Shown: in pieces, positions 44,121 through 56,339 of the stretch
How positions within the stretch are numbered: position 1 is the first letter of the stretch
Layout of the letters: the number at the start of each line of letters is the position of its first letter
Source: Thamnocephalis sphaerospora
Lineage: Eukaryota; Zoopagomycota; Zoopagomycetes; Zoopagales; Sigmoideomycetaceae
Reading direction: 5' to 3'
Assembly (NCBI GenBank): GCA_003614735.1
Contig: KZ992436.1
Coordinates: 321-64,320 of the forward strand
DNA length: 64,000 bases
Made by a program: the position numbers and the translations under genes
Notes under the pieces: generated by a model
The model's database searches: none
What the model was told of the DNA's origin: nothing
Seen by the model: the letters and a program-made list of their open reading frames with translations, nothing else

Positions 44121-45990
44121 ATGGAGTCGGTGCTGGAGCAACAGCGTAGCATGCATGAGGAGATTGAGCGGCTGGAGCAGGCGATCGTGGAGGAGTATCT
44201 TAGTGAGCCCAAGACACACAAGGACCGACTGCTGCTAGATCATCGGGTGAACGAGTACCTGGAGCGGATGCAGCAGAGAGCTGGTGCGCTGCAGGGCCTA
44301 TACGCTGACAGCGATGGTACGCGTGCCGCTGAGATTGCTGCCGTCTCTGGACCCGACGAGTTTGCCGAGTTCTACCAGCGGCTGCGCGGCGTCAAAGACT
44401 ACCATCGGCGAAACCCAAACATGGAGGTGGAGGTGATGGAGATGGAGTTTCGTAACCGCGACCGCGATGCGGATCTACAGGGTAAGCATCACTGCTGGCG
44501 TTTAGGTGCTTTTGTAGTAGTGGTCGTGCTTACATGCCATCGCTGGATGCAGCGCTGGACCGCAAATTTTCGGGCGAAGAAAGCAGCGGCCGATTCTTGG
44601 ATCTGCACGCGCTGCATGACCAATTCCTCAATCTCAAAGACGTGAAGCGGGTCAACTACCTCACCTATCTGGAGCAGGTGGAGCGTCTTGAGCTGGTGCC
44701 GCGCACTAGCAAGGGTGCTGCGTACCGCAGGTGTGTACGCATATATCTTTGCTCTGTGTTTGCCTACGGGCTAACACGCGTTGCTAGCTATCTGGAGAGC
44801 CTCCGCAAGTACTTTGAGGACTTTTTCCAGCGCACGCAGCCGCTCCTGGATCTAGAGGAGCTCAGGCAGTCGGCGCTGGCCGAGTTTGAGAAGCACTGGG
44901 CAGAGGGCACGTTTCCTGGCTGGGATGCACAACCAGAGGCCGACAATGACGAGCAAAACTCGCTTTTCTGTCTAGCCTGTATGTATGATGCCGCCTGGGG
45001 TGGTAGCGGTGCGGACAAGGCACTTACTTTGGGCGTGTATTTATGGGTCTATCATAGGCAAGCGGCAGTACTCTAAGCAGACGGTGTTTGATGGCCATCT
45101 TACGTCGCGCAAGCACATCAAAGCTTCCGAGGCGCTCATGAAGCAGGAGACGGCCATTACTGTGAACCAGACGGCGGAGATGCGGCAGCGCGTGCGTGAT
45201 CAGACTGAGCAGAAGCGGCGCGAAATTGCTGTGGAAGAGGCCGTGGTGCGCAAGTATGCCGAGGTGCTGGCAGAGCAACGTGAAGCTACGCGCGCCAATG
45301 TAGAACGCAAACAGGCGCTGACAGAGCATGAACGTCAGGTGAGATCTTTGGCGTAGCTAGGAATACTGCGGTCAACCTGCTTACCAAATCACCGCATTTG
45401 ACAGATGGAGCTGGAGCAGCAAGAGGAGGCGGAGGCAGCAGCCGAGGGCGATAACGACGAGGAGGATGAGGAGGATGAGGAGCGCATCTACAATCCGCTT
45501 AATCTGCCCCTTGGCTGGGATGGCAAGCCGATTCCCTACTGGCTCTACAAGCTGCACGGTCTTGGCGTTGAGTATTCGTGCGAGATTTGCGGCAACTTTG
45601 TCTACATGGGCCGCAAAGCATTTGAGCGCCATTTCCAGGTTAGTCTTTGCTCATGTGGTTGGCGACGTGTGCCCTGCTGACAATATGCTTGCAGGAGTGG
45701 CGCCACGCCCATGGTATGCGCTGCCTGGGCATCCCCAACACTAAGCACTTTCAGGAGATCACCTCCATTGAGGATGCCTATGCACGCAAGTATTCGCGAT
45801 CGACGCGCACACTGCATTTGCGCCAAAGCTAATTCTGCATACCGTGCTCTCATTAGTGTGGGATCGACTCAAGAAGGAAAAGAAGAGCGAAAAACAGCGC
45901 TCTGATGCGGTCGAAGAGTACGAAGACCAGCAGGGCAATGTGTTTAACAAAAAGACCTACGATGATCTGCGTCGACAAGGCCTGCTTTAG
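44121..45990 (+). CDS. PRP9: Splicing factor 3A subunit 3 (SF3a60/Prp9)
   Basis: SF3a60 holds the U2 snRNP 17S particle together and contacts U2 snRNA. Start [20 protein letters not shown]; then [38 protein letters not shown] and [12 protein letters not shown]. The segment [20 protein letters not shown] is the conserved middle zinc-finger-like region. An acidic Glu/Asp run precedes [20 protein letters not shown] and the C-terminal finger [19 protein letters not shown], then [16 protein letters not shown]. It ends [12 protein letters not shown]. Intron 45786-45856 has a GC donor; splicing it gives the conserved DAYALWDRLK. Six introns; full length. Confidence 0.96.
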
Positions 45991-46149
45991 AGCACTCGGT
46001 GGGCGCTGGTTAGCACCGTGGACCGCTGTCAGAGACGGCGGCTTGGACGCACACTTTTCTAACAACGATAAACGCTTCCCAGTGACCAGTTGTGGCGTCG
46101 CCCTTACATGCGCATCAAATGGAGCGAATGTGCTGATATGTTTATAAAC

Positions 46150-48654
46150 TTAATCCATACTGGAGGTCCTGTTCCACGCGCTACTTGGAAAACGCTGCAT
46201 CATCATGTCGTCCAGCTCGCCCGCCAGCTCGCCCTGGCCGACGCTAGAGAGCTGATCAAAAAACGAATTCATGTTGCTTTCACGCGGCGCATGCTCCATA
46301 TCCTTGAACTGTTGGCGAATATCATTCCAACGCTGGCCAGCTAGCAAAAGACCGCAGTAGGCAAGACGCGCGTTGGTCTGTACAGGTAGCTTCGCCTCTA
46401 GGAGCTGATTCCAGATGGTATCGGCCGTTTCAAAAAGACCAAGCTGCATGCAGGCACGCATCACCATGACGATGCAATGCTGGTTAGGTGCTACCTGCTG
46501 GTAGCGTAGTGCACGCCACACCTCCAGCGCCTTGTCCGCCTGGCCGTTGTCCTGATGCAGCTGCATTAGCTGGGCAGCCAGCGAGGAGAGAAGCGGCGTG
46601 CCGCGGGTAAGCGGACTTTTCTGAGCATCAGCAAACACCTGGGCCACACGCTCCGCGTCCTGCTGTTCCGATGACACCATGGTCTGGAAGGTGTGTAGGT
46701 CGCCGTGGAAGCCAGCCTCACGCATCTGCGTATAAGCGTTCCAGACGCCTTCCCAGTCCGACTGGCCGGCATAAGCGGCGATCAGCGTGTTATAGCTGCG
46801 ACGATCGGGCATAACGTTGTAGCTGGGCATCTCGTCAAGCAACTTCTGCACCTGGCTACCATCACCGTGCTTCTGCAGCATGCCCAGAATGATGTTGTAG
46901 GTGATGAGGTTGGGCCGCGTGTTAATGTCCGCGCCAGTCTTCATTCCTTTGAAAATGCTATGCGCGCGTTCGTAGTCGCCTACACGCGCACACATATCGA
47001 GCAGAGACGTGTAGATGACTGTGTCTGGCTGGATACCATCTTCGCGCATGTCATTGAGAAGGCCGAATGCCGCCTCAATATCGTTCGCCTTGACCTGCGC
47101 ATCAATAAGAATCGCATAGCTGGCCACATCCAGCGGAACCTGCGGTTCTTCGGATGCAGCTCGCACCAGGCGTGCCGCCCCAACAAAGTCATTTTTCTTG
47201 ACGGCAGCGTTCAGCAGCGCGTTGAGATCCACCGTAGTGGGCACCAGGTTAGCCTCGCGCATCATGCGAAAGCCCTCGTCCGGCTGCATCTTTAGGGCGG
47301 CATAAGTGGCCGGCGTAGGGCGTACGCCGTTATTCAGCATGCGCTTGTACAGGCTATTCAGATAGGGTGAGTTTTCATGGCGCTTACACTCGATGGCAAG
47401 CAGCGTGTTGTAGATATCAGCACGCAGCTGGTATGGCTTGGTGTCTGGCCCCAGTGTGCCCTCTTTGACCGCTTTAGCATCCTGTATAGCGCGCTTTTCC
47501 AGCGCACCAAGTACTGTGTGTGCATCCTTGATGCGGTTCTTGCCCGCATAGCCACGCAGCATCAGCTCCTCAATGTACGCGTTCACCGGAATGCCGCTGA
47601 TTTGCATGTCCACAATCGTACTCGCTGCATCGTCCATGTTTCCTCGGACACAGTGCATGCCGATGATGGTGGCGTATGTGTACACATCCGGACCAAGGTC
47701 ACCGGGTGCTGAGCGCAGCTCTTCAAACAGACCAAGTGCTTCGCGAGCTCGCCTAGCACGTGCCAGACCGAACAGAATAATGTTGTAGGTAACGATGCTT
47801 GGTGCAACGCCCCGCTTTTGCATGTTGCGCATCAGCTCCCGTGCGTCGTTTACGTTGTCTTCGCGTACCATCACATGAAGAATGCTGTTGTAGGCGGACA
47901 CTTCGGCAAGACCAGCATCCTGAGCATCCTTGAGTACCGCCTGCATTCGAGAAAGCCGCTCGTTGCCCCGGCCACGCTTCAGATTCGCCATGAATTTGTT
48001 GTAATCGTGTGCGGTCAGAGCTTGCCGCGCGCCCGCACCCATGTCACTATAGTGGAACCAGGCCAGCTGCGGATCAGCATGAGCCAACTTCAATGCATCC
48101 GAGTCGGATTCAGCGCCTGCTTCCAGTCTAGCTTGCTCTGCGGTAGCGTCCTCCACCTCTGCTGTCGCCGCCTCAGTCTCCATGGCCAGCACAGCTGGCT
48201 TTGCGTCGATCGGCGGCGATGCCACCTGCACACCCATCCAAGCTGTTTCGCTTAGAACTTGCAGCGACTCTCCGCTTGGTGTAAGCGGGACACGGTTGCC
48301 ACCACGCTTGCTAAACTGTTGCGGCCGGCCACTGCCACGCTGCGGGCGACTACCGCCACGTTGCGGGCGGCCGCGTTGGCTGCCTCCACCACGAGGCGGA
48401 CGACTGTCGTTATCGCCACTCTGGCGTCGGTCGCGTCCTTCACTGCGATAGGCACGGTCCTGGTCGCGATCTGCATTCTGATAGTCGCGTCCACCATAGC
48501 GTCCACCATATTGGCGGCAGAACATGCCTGGGCGCATTGCTGTTGAGGCACCGCAGAGCGTGACACGCACTGGCGCAGCAGGCACCAGCCGCATACGCGC
48601 AGCGTAACCTACAGTGCTGGTTCCCCTAACAGAAAGTAGACGTAATGCATGCAT
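46150..48654 (-). CDS. Mitochondrial pentatricopeptide repeat (PPR) protein
   Basis: Intronless, 834 residues. The N-terminus (MHALRLLSVRGTSTVGYAAR) is a basic, acid-free mitochondrial targeting sequence. Residues about 50-110 are Arg/Gly/Gln-rich with RGG and RPQRG repeats, likely RNA-binding. From about residue 230 there are more than ten 35-residue PPR units, for example ISAYNSILHVMVREDNVNDA, VTYNIILFGLARARRAREAL, VYTYATIIGMHCVRGNMDDA and RSYNTLIAAYAGQSDWEGVW. PPR proteins bind organelle RNA for stability, processing or translation. The unusually regular spacing suggests a sequence-specific array. I cannot name the target or an orthologue. Confidence 0.9.
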   Translation of the reverse strand: MHALRLLSVRGTSTVGYAARMRLVPAAPVRVTLCGASTAMRPGMFCRQYGGRYGGRDYQNADRDQDRAYRSEGRDRRQSGDNDSRPPRGGGSQRGRPQRGGSRPQRGSGRPQQFSKRGGNRVPLTPSGESLQVLSETAWMGVQVASPPIDAKPAVLAMETEAATAEVEDATAEQARLEAGAESDSDALKLAHADPQLAWFHYSDMGAGARQALTAHDYNKFMANLKRGRGNERLSRMQAVLKDAQDAGLAEVSAYNSILHVMVREDNVNDARELMRNMQKRGVAPSIVTYNIILFGLARARRAREALGLFEELRSAPGDLGPDVYTYATIIGMHCVRGNMDDAASTIVDMQISGIPVNAYIEELMLRGYAGKNRIKDAHTVLGALEKRAIQDAKAVKEGTLGPDTKPYQLRADIYNTLLAIECKRHENSPYLNSLYKRMLNNGVRPTPATYAALKMQPDEGFRMMREANLVPTTVDLNALLNAAVKKNDFVGAARLVRAASEEPQVPLDVASYAILIDAQVKANDIEAAFGLLNDMREDGIQPDTVIYTSLLDMCARVGDYERAHSIFKGMKTGADINTRPNLITYNIILGMLQKHGDGSQVQKLLDEMPSYNVMPDRRSYNTLIAAYAGQSDWEGVWNAYTQMREAGFHGDLHTFQTMVSSEQQDAERVAQVFADAQKSPLTRGTPLLSSLAAQLMQLHQDNGQADKALEVWRALRYQQVAPNQHCIVMVMRACMQLGLFETADTIWNQLLEAKLPVQTNARLAYCGLLLAGQRWNDIRQQFKDMEHAPRESNMNSFFDQLSSVGQGELAGELDDMMMQRFPSSAWNRTSSMD

Positions 48655-48875
48655 GGCGACAAGGATCGTGGTGAACGTTTTACAATTTATGATTTACGGT
48701 TTTATTCGCACACATGGATCATACTGCCAGTCATACAGCGACCAAGCAAGTTCATACGCCCATTCCACTCCACCACGCAAACACCAAATTGATCCGCCAT
48801 GTTTGGTCGCAAGCAAAGCTACCGTAAAGCCGTAAATGTCTTTGAATAAGCAACTAGTAATGGTACACATACGGA

Positions 48876-51800
48876 TTAGGCCGGTTTACCGCCACGAGAG
48901 CGCAGCGACCGGCGTCGATCGTCCGATCCCTCCGCCACGACTGCAGCCTTGACTTTGGAGACAGGCGCCTGCTTGGAAGTGGAGGCAGGAGCAGTGGATG
49001 ATGAGGCAGGTACCACAGGCTCGGATAACGCATCTTCTTCCTTGTCATCCTCCTTGTCATTGCCAGTATCGCCAACATCCTGGTCGGTCATCGGATTCTC
49101 GTCAGCATCATTATCGCCTTCCGCTTCATTCTCTGCTTCGCTTTCTGTTCCAGTTTCCGCGCTACCATCGGCTAGCGCAGACCCTGCAGTTGGTGCTGGT
49201 GCTGTGGTGGCTTTTTCACGCTCTTCGGCATCTGTTGCTGAAGCCTGGTTACACTCTTCAGCATCCACGGCGGACGTATCTACGGCGGCTTGATTTGTCT
49301 CTGCAGTTGTCTCTTCATCATTGGCGTCTACATCATCTTCGGACGGTAAATAGAAGCTTGCTAGCTCCAGCGCCATTTTGATCTCATACTGCCGCTCTAA
49401 ACATCAATTTCCGTATCGCAGTGGGTCAGCCTGCGTCTAGCATGTACACGGATCCGTCAGCCAGCCTACCCACCATTTTCCGTTTCCGGCAGTGCCTGCT
49501 GCTCGCTGTGTAATGCACCGCATACTTTGTCCAGGAAAGGCGCATCATCATGGGCTGGCCAGCCGCACAGCGTCTCAAAGCTCTTCCACATGCGCATGAA
49601 AATGTTTGGCTTCATGGCTGCAAACTTGGGCAGCTCCAGCGTGTAGGTTTCCAGACCGGCCACAATAGACTGTAGCAGCGGCAGCATGCGATTGTCCTTG
49701 CCTGCACGCGTAGGCAAGCGGTACGTCAACACTCAAGTAGGCAAGTGAAAGTGCATGGCACAGTTTACCTTGAAAGATATCCGGCCAAGCTTTGGCCAGA
49801 TTCTCCAGCAGTGGCATCAAATTGTCGCCCATTACCTGCTCATGCAACAGATCATAGCCAAGTACACGAGCACGCTGGATATCGCCACTGTTGCGTAAAA
49901 GCACGCCAAGGAAGCGTACGACGCGGCATGCGTAGCTGAGATGTTGCTCATCGCCTAGCTCCAGTACCAGCTTACTCGAAAACTTTGCCAGCACAACGTT
50001 CAAGAGATTGGCCTACAGGACCACGTGTAAGCATCCGCACTAGCGTAGCATTGCTCGACAAAGGCCCCAGCTGCTTACCGCCGGCCATTGATGATGCATC
50101 ACCCAGACCAGCAAAATCGCATTGGCCTCGCGTGCTGAGGCCACGCTGGGCATCACACACACAGGAAGCTGATCAATTGGCTTCAGTCGCCGCACAGGAT
50201 TGCTGTCAAGATCGACAGGCTGGAAAAAGTGTGTGCGCATGCCACGCCAGTACTTTTCCAGTGCCGCCAATATTGCGTCCGGACGCTCGTTTACCGTTGG
50301 CCGCAGCGGCGCCAGTAGGTCGCGCAGTGCAGACGGGCGCTCTTCCATTTCGCCAAAAACGTACGTCAAATCTGTACACATCAAAAGACGTTAGCACGTC
50401 GGATCTGATGTGCATGTGTGCAAGCCTTACAATCCATGTCGTCCTGTTCATGGGCAAGAATACGCTCCGCCGTTTCCCGAGCAGGCCGAGCAGATCCCAC
50501 TGGCGGTACTGTGGTCAAAGTAGCATCCACAGATGTTGAAGAGTCACGATATGGTGTAGCTGCATTGACGGGCTCACGCACTGTGCGTGCTCGTTTGCGT
50601 GGTGAAGTGGGCACATCTGAAGTGCGTCGCGGACGCGTTTGGTCATTGCCTAGCGTCGCTTCCGGCGACAGCACGGCTGATGGGCGTGCCCTCGTTGTCA
50701 CTGCGGCGTCCAAACGATGCGTTGACCTGGTCGTGAAATCCATGTCCATGCTCTCTGGCTCAAGGTCTGCCGGTATCCTGTCCAATGCTAGACCGTCATA
50801 GCCAATCTGCGGTGACGATAAGCTCATCGCCAACGAGGATGCTGGCGATGTACCGGTCCACGCTGTCGCAGGAGCAATACCAAGCGCAGACTGTATCTCA
50901 ATGTAAGCGGCCACGCCGACAAATTGTTACATCTGCCCCACCTGCGTGCTCACCGCTCTGGCCTGCTGCAGTTCCTCGCGCACATCGATGATTTCAACAT
51001 ACTGCTTTGTGACCAGGTCTTGTAGCGCACGCTATCATCACCACACCGACAGCTTATAAGCACATGGCAGTAGCATGCGTTTTCGGTCGTAGACTCACCT
51101 TTTCGCGCGCCAGCTTCTCTGACTCGGCCCGCCAATAGCTAGCCTGACTGCGTATGCGTGATTCAGTGTCACTGTGTCGTGCTGGAGTAGAAGCAGCGCC
51201 ACTCGCAGTTGCTGCAAGAGCCCGTTGTAATGCTGCTACCTCCTGTCGTAGCTCCTGCACTCTGCGTCTCTCGTTATCTAGATCATTTTGAGCACGACGC
51301 TGTTCCTCGGCCGCCATCTGGCGCACTGCAGCTGCACTTTGCTCAGCAGATGCTAAAGCGTCGGAACGCTGTAGTGCTGTCAGCTCGTTCTGCAGTGCCG
51401 TACGTCCTCGTTCTGCCTCCTGTGCTCGTCGCTGGGCCGCTTGGAGTACACGCTGCGTACTAGTGAGTTTGTCACGCAGTTCTTCTGCCTCTGCCACGGC
51501 ATGCCGTACAGCATCTGACTGCTCTGCATCTTCCGGTGGAGGTACAGCTGGCGCTTTGGATGCGTCTGCAGTATTTTTTCCCTTTTTTGCTTGTCGATGT
51601 CGCAGCGCCTTTGCATCTGCTTCCGCATCTTGTGCACGCTTGGTCAACGCGCGTATCCGTGCTTCTAGCTGCTGACAGCGCGTCTCGCTATATGCGGGTA
51701 CAGATCCACTATAATGTTAGCTTGCAATGCTGACCCACGCTCATGTCTCCACTCTGTACTGCATACCGCTGCTCCACGGCACCTTGTAGCACCAGAATCT

Positions 51801-52361
51801 CTGCCGATATCTCTTCACCTGGCGGCACTGCACGCGATTCGGCATCGGCTAGCCGCTCACGAAGGCGCTTATTTTCCGTCTAGCATTACAGATGGCTTAT
51901 TACTGCACTGCCAACACACCTGCGGCACTCCTCGTCGCCGCTTACTTGCCTCGAGTCCTGCTACCCGCATCGAAAGGTCCTCTGCTTTCCGTCGCTGTAT
52001 CGCCGCCTCCTCGCCCGCCTTTCTCGCCTGCACTGCCGTTTCCTGCCATTTCTTTTGACGGTGTAGCGATTCTTTGCGCGCAATCTCCAGGTCCTCTTTG
52101 AGCTTCTTTACGGACGCATCCGACGTGGTGCTTGCCCTGGCCAACTTTTCCTCTGCTAGCTTTAGCTCTGTATCGCCGTCGATTCCAGACGATAATAACC
52201 GCGTTAGACTCCTACCGTATATGCGCGCTCTTTTGGCCAGTTTCGCATCACCCACCAGCATCAGTGCGCTGATACAAAGTAATAAGCTGCCCAGTCTTGA
52301 GCAGCTTCTCCTTTAGCTTGCGCACATTATCGGCAACGACGCTTGGGTCGGGCGTCGCCAT
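48876..52361 (-). CDS. ICE1-like little elongation complex subunit
   Basis: A long multi-exon gene, about 900 residues. The N-terminus from 52361 reads LKEKLLKTGQLITLYQ, matching human ICE1 LKQKIINTDNLLTEYQ. Extended coiled coil follows (for example KKLKEDLEIARKESLHRQKK and ARIRALTKRAQDAEADAKAL). A Ser/Pro/Thr-rich middle part is then followed by a helical C-terminal domain: LSYACRVVRFLGVLLRN and SGDIQRARVLGYDLL align with human LHALCRVYVGICRQ and MGDLEKARIFCYSLL. The last part is acidic with a basic tail RRRSLRSRGGKPA. In animals ICE1 is the scaffold of the little elongation complex (with ICE2, ELL and ZC3H8), which promotes snRNA transcription. Exon joins in the middle are approximate. Confidence 0.7.
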
Positions 52362-52525
52362 GATGCGGCGGCAGTAGCAGCAACAGTAGGGTTGCCTTTC
52401 GCAAAAGACGATTCAAAGCACGAAAAGCGACAACAAAACAAGCCGCAGAGCTCACACATTGCCTCACCATCCAACTTGTTTTGTTCCAGACCATTGCGGC
52501 GTCCAAGCATCAGCTTGCTGCCGCC
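52362..52525. promoter_or_regulatory. Short bidirectional promoter ICE1-like/SWC4
   Basis: Only 164 bases separate the divergent start codons of two transcription-related genes, so they almost certainly share regulatory sequence. Confidence 0.55.
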
Positions 52526-54768
52526 ATGAATACCGAGGATGCACGCGACATTCTAGAGCTGGGTGGCATCACACCAGCTAGAGATGGTCGACGAGCACGA
52601 CGATCGGGCGCACCGCGGGAGAAGAAACCCGGTATGAAGGAAGCGCATACTGACCACGTAGTCAACAGCCACTGACGCCCCAATGCACACTGGCATAGAC
52701 GGAGTGAATCGCGAGCTGTTTAATCTTATCGGTGGGCTAGCGACGCTGCCGCTCACAGAGACACGCGCAAAGCTGAAGGAGAGGCCGAATTTCAGTGCCA
52801 AGCACTCGCGCTGGTAGGTGGCATGAAAACGGCTATTGACGCTCAGGCGGTTTATTTAGAGCATATGGCCAGGGTGTGGAAGGGCTTTACCAATAGTGCA
52901 CGAGACGATGACCTGGTGCTTTACCACTGGATTAACGAGGCCGACGAGTCGACAGGTGCGTAAAAATGAGAGAGAGAGAGAGCGGCAACGGCATCAGTAG
53001 CAGCAACAGCAATGAATTGGCCAGAAACACAGCAGAATAGAGGCTGACGGGTGAATATTGTAGATCGCTCGTTTGCGGGCTTCAATAACGTGGTGGATGT
53101 AGTCGAGTATAATGAGGATGAGTATGCTCGCCTGCTGATCGGTAAGTAGTAATAGTACGACACAGTGTATCGCCAATCCAACTCAACCACCGCCACGAAT
53201 GTAGACCGCGACTGGAGTAAGGACGAGACCGACTATTTGTTCGACATGTGCAAGCGCTTTGATCTGCGCTTTATTGTGATTGCAGATCGATATGACTTTG
53301 AAGGCAAAAGTCGCGACATTGAGGTGCGATTACGGCCACGATACGCCCTCAATAACTGTGCGCTGATGCGAAGAATGTATGTAGGAAATCAAGGATCGCT
53401 ACTACACAGTGAGTCGGCGTATTCTCAAGCTGCGTGCTGGCGGATTATCGGAGGGGCTGGAGGCATATGCGTTTGACCGGGGTAAGTGTACTACACGCAA
53501 TACGATTATATCACAAACAAACTGACATATGTATCTACGTAGATCGCGAAGAAGAGCGAAAGCGGATTTTGGATCGACTGTTTTCGCGTACGCAGGCGCA
53601 GATCAAGGTACGGCGTGAAATCAAACATCACGGCACTGCTTGCCAGCGCTGACCGCTGTGCTCTTTTTACTTTTGCATGGTGCTACAGGAGGAGGAGGCG
53701 CTGCTGGTAGAAATGCGCCGGATTCAACAACAGCAGCGTCGACTGCAGCGTGACCACGAGCATGTCATGCGTCTTCTCAATATTCGAGAGGCCCCTACCA
53801 TGCCACAGTTGCCAGCTGGTAGCAGAGCGGGCGGTGCAGGTGGCTCCAGCAAGGCGCACGCCTCCAGCAACGGCAGTCGGTCTGCGACAGCGACCGACAT
53901 GGAAACTCCCAGGCCATCGGCAAGTGTTGGCGGCACTATGGCTGCATTTGATGCACGGTCTATTAACAGTTTAGATGAAATGTGTACAGATTAAGAAGAA
54001 GAAGCCACCACGCAAGGAGAGCAATGCAGCGGCGCTTGATCGGCCAGACAGTATGTGCTGCGCATGCATGCGCAGACTCGTGTCCTTCCCCGGCATCGGG
54101 CTAACCTAACCCATTTTCCACGCGCGCAGTCAAGGGCGAACCGCCTACCCCAGGCTCGGCCAGCGCGCTAGCTGATGGCATGCCGTCCACGCCGCTGGCG
54201 CGAAAGGACAAGTTGCCGGTGGGCGTGTGCTTGCGCAGCTCGCGCATCCAGCCAATTCGCGCGCAGACCACTGTCAACAAAGTCCTTGGCTGCTTCCGCG
54301 AGCTGAGCATTGGTGTGTTCCTGATCTCACTTTCGGCACCTGTTCATTGACCGACTAACCGGCGACTAACCGGCATCGATGGAATAGGCCCGCGCCCTGT
54401 GATGGCCACCGAACGAGTGTGCGCCAACTATGACCAACTCCAGCAAAGTGTACTGAAAATGCTGGATCGCAAAAAGTACGCCGATCGCTTGGAACAAGAA
54501 CTGCGCACCCTCAAGCATCGACGGTCCGAGCTGAGCGGCAAACCGCTGCCAGACGGCGCTGCTATTGGCGCTGCTCTGTCGTCTACATCAGCATCTGGCG
54601 GTGGCTCTGGTTTACTTGGGGATGCAGCGTTTAGCACGCCTTCACATTCGGTACGTCTGGCGCTTTTTGCACACAACCATCACGATGATACGGCTGACAT
54701 GGCATTTTCAGCGCAAGCGCTCGGGCGGTAGCAGTGCTACGGCCAGCCACAAGCGCTCACGCCGCTAA
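52526..54768 (+). CDS. SWC4: Swc4/DMAP1 subunit of SWR1 and NuA4
   Basis: Start MNTEDARDILELGGITPARD. Conserved order: REKKPDGVNRELFNLIGGLA, then FTNSARDDDLVLYHW, FAGFNNVVDVVEYNEDEY, and the SANT-like DRDWSKDETDYLFDMCKRFD and LRFIVIADRYDFEGKSRDIE. RYYTVSRRILKLRAG follows, then a Ser/Thr-rich insertion, and the YEATS-interacting C-terminal block (GIGPRPVMATERVCANYDQL). It ends in a basic tail HKRSRR. Swc4 is a shared subunit of the SWR1 H2A.Z remodeller and the NuA4 acetyltransferase. About eleven introns. Confidence 0.93.
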
Positions 54769-55617
54769 CGCCAGCGCGACCAATCCAATACGTCACAACA
54801 AGCGAGCGGCCGCCACAGTATGTAATATATCGTATCACTGGATACAGAAAGGGAGCAAGTGGCGTCATGTTTTGCAATCCAGATCCGTAGCAGAGTATTT
54901 TACCGTTCTTTTTCAATTGCATTACATGACAAACTGCTTGGCGATATGTTGAGCAACCACAGACTAGTAGACGCACAGACAAACCTTATATCCTGACCCA
55001 CTGCACAGCTACACAGTTACGCGTTGATATCATTGTAGTAACCCGTGCAAGCGTACGCTGGCCTCCAAGTATCGGCCACTTGCTGCCCTCTGACCAGAGA
55101 AGGCATGGAATGAAATAAACGTTGACTTTTACTAGCACCAATTTCTAACGTCGCCGCAACATGCCTTTGCGCACAGAAGCCAAACCACGCCAGCTTTACG
55201 CCAGCAGGCAATCGTGATTCGTGCGATGCGGGCCACTCATGTGCGTAAGCGGGTAAGCGCAAGAAAAGAGTGTAAGGTGGCTGCAGCGGCGGCAGGTGGC
55301 TGCTGCTGCTGCGCAGTGTATCTTACAGCAAGGAGGATAAGATATGAACTAAAGGTGGCCGAATAGTGTAAAGTGCATTCGAGCACGGAAAACAGAGCAT
55401 GTCCTGCAAGCGCACGATGCCAGCAACGGCCGTGGAGCAACGGTGGGAACGTAGCAAGCAGAAGCCGCCCGGCCTACCTGCCATTCCGATTGCTGCCGCT
55501 CCGGACCCGTTGCCAGCACCGCAACGGACGCGTTTGGTGCAAGTCTGCTATTTTTGGGTGGCGGCAATAGCAATACCACTGCCGCAGTGGCCAGCAAGCG
55601 CCGTGTTTGGCGGTAGC
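54769..55617. other. Convergent region without a supported gene
   Basis: 849 bases between the stops of SWC4 and the PRELI/Ups gene. A 101-codon plus-strand frame (55399-55704) is Pro/Ala-rich and overlaps the next gene's exon, so it is most likely non-coding. A few AT-rich patches (54890-54940) may be 3' end signals. Confidence 0.5.
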
Positions 55618-56339
55618 CTATGCCGAGGCTGGCGGCGAAGAAGCCACGATACTAACATGGGCCAGCTGCATGGCAGCCACGCCCTCCTTCCACAGACGTT
55701 CTAGCACCCATTCAAAGCCACGGCGACCAACGGCGGCATTCTCGCCAAACCGATGAAGGGCAAAGTCCTCGACACGTGATGCCAGTCGCGACATCATACC
55801 CAGTGCCGAGATGCGCGCCTCCTGCACAAACACCGTGCGATCGGGGTTCTCTGGGTCGACGCGGTAGTCGCAGAGCTCCTCCACCGTCATCACATCCTTC
55901 ATGCTCAGGTTCCAGGTGGTGGCCGTGTGGATACGTCCGACCGGATCCACCTCAGACACCTCACGCGCATAAGTGACCTCGGGAGCACCCAGCAGCCGGC
56001 GGAAAAAGCCCGGAATCGGCTGACGGCAGGTGATGAGGCGCTCTGTGCGCAGACAGCCCGTCTCTGCATCCACATGACGGTCTAGGATATCCACATGAAG
56101 CACATGCGGACTGCACGGGTTTGGGTACTTGTGCCAACTGGCAGCAGACACCTGGTTCCAGTTGTAGCTACAAAGGCCAAGGCCAAGGGTTAGAGGGCTT
56201 TCGCTGACAAAACAAACCGACCATAGCGACATACACACACACGCACGCACACGTGTCGACTCGTATGGCGCCAACCACCGGTGGCAGCCTATACGCGTGC
56301 CGCTTACCTGTAGAGATGCGTGGAAGAAAAGATCTTCAT
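55618..56339 (-). CDS. PRELI/MSF1 (Ups) lipid-transfer protein
   Basis: Two exons. Exon 1 (from 56339) codes MKIFSSTHLY plus part of a Ser codon; exon 2 continues YNWNQVSAASWHKYPNP, the family hallmark. Then HVLHVDILDRHVDAETGCL, TERLITCRQPIPGFFRRLLG, and EVSEVDPVGRIHTATTWNLS with MKDVMTVEELCDY. It ends PPASA at the stop 55618-55620. Ups proteins with Mdm35 move phosphatidic acid (Ups1) or phosphatidylserine (Ups2) across the mitochondrial intermembrane space. The sequence does not allow me to choose between the two paralogue types. About 205 residues, normal size. Confidence 0.93.

Noticed and set aside
46705-47295. 196-codon plus-strand ORF
   Set aside because: Antisense shadow of the PPR array.
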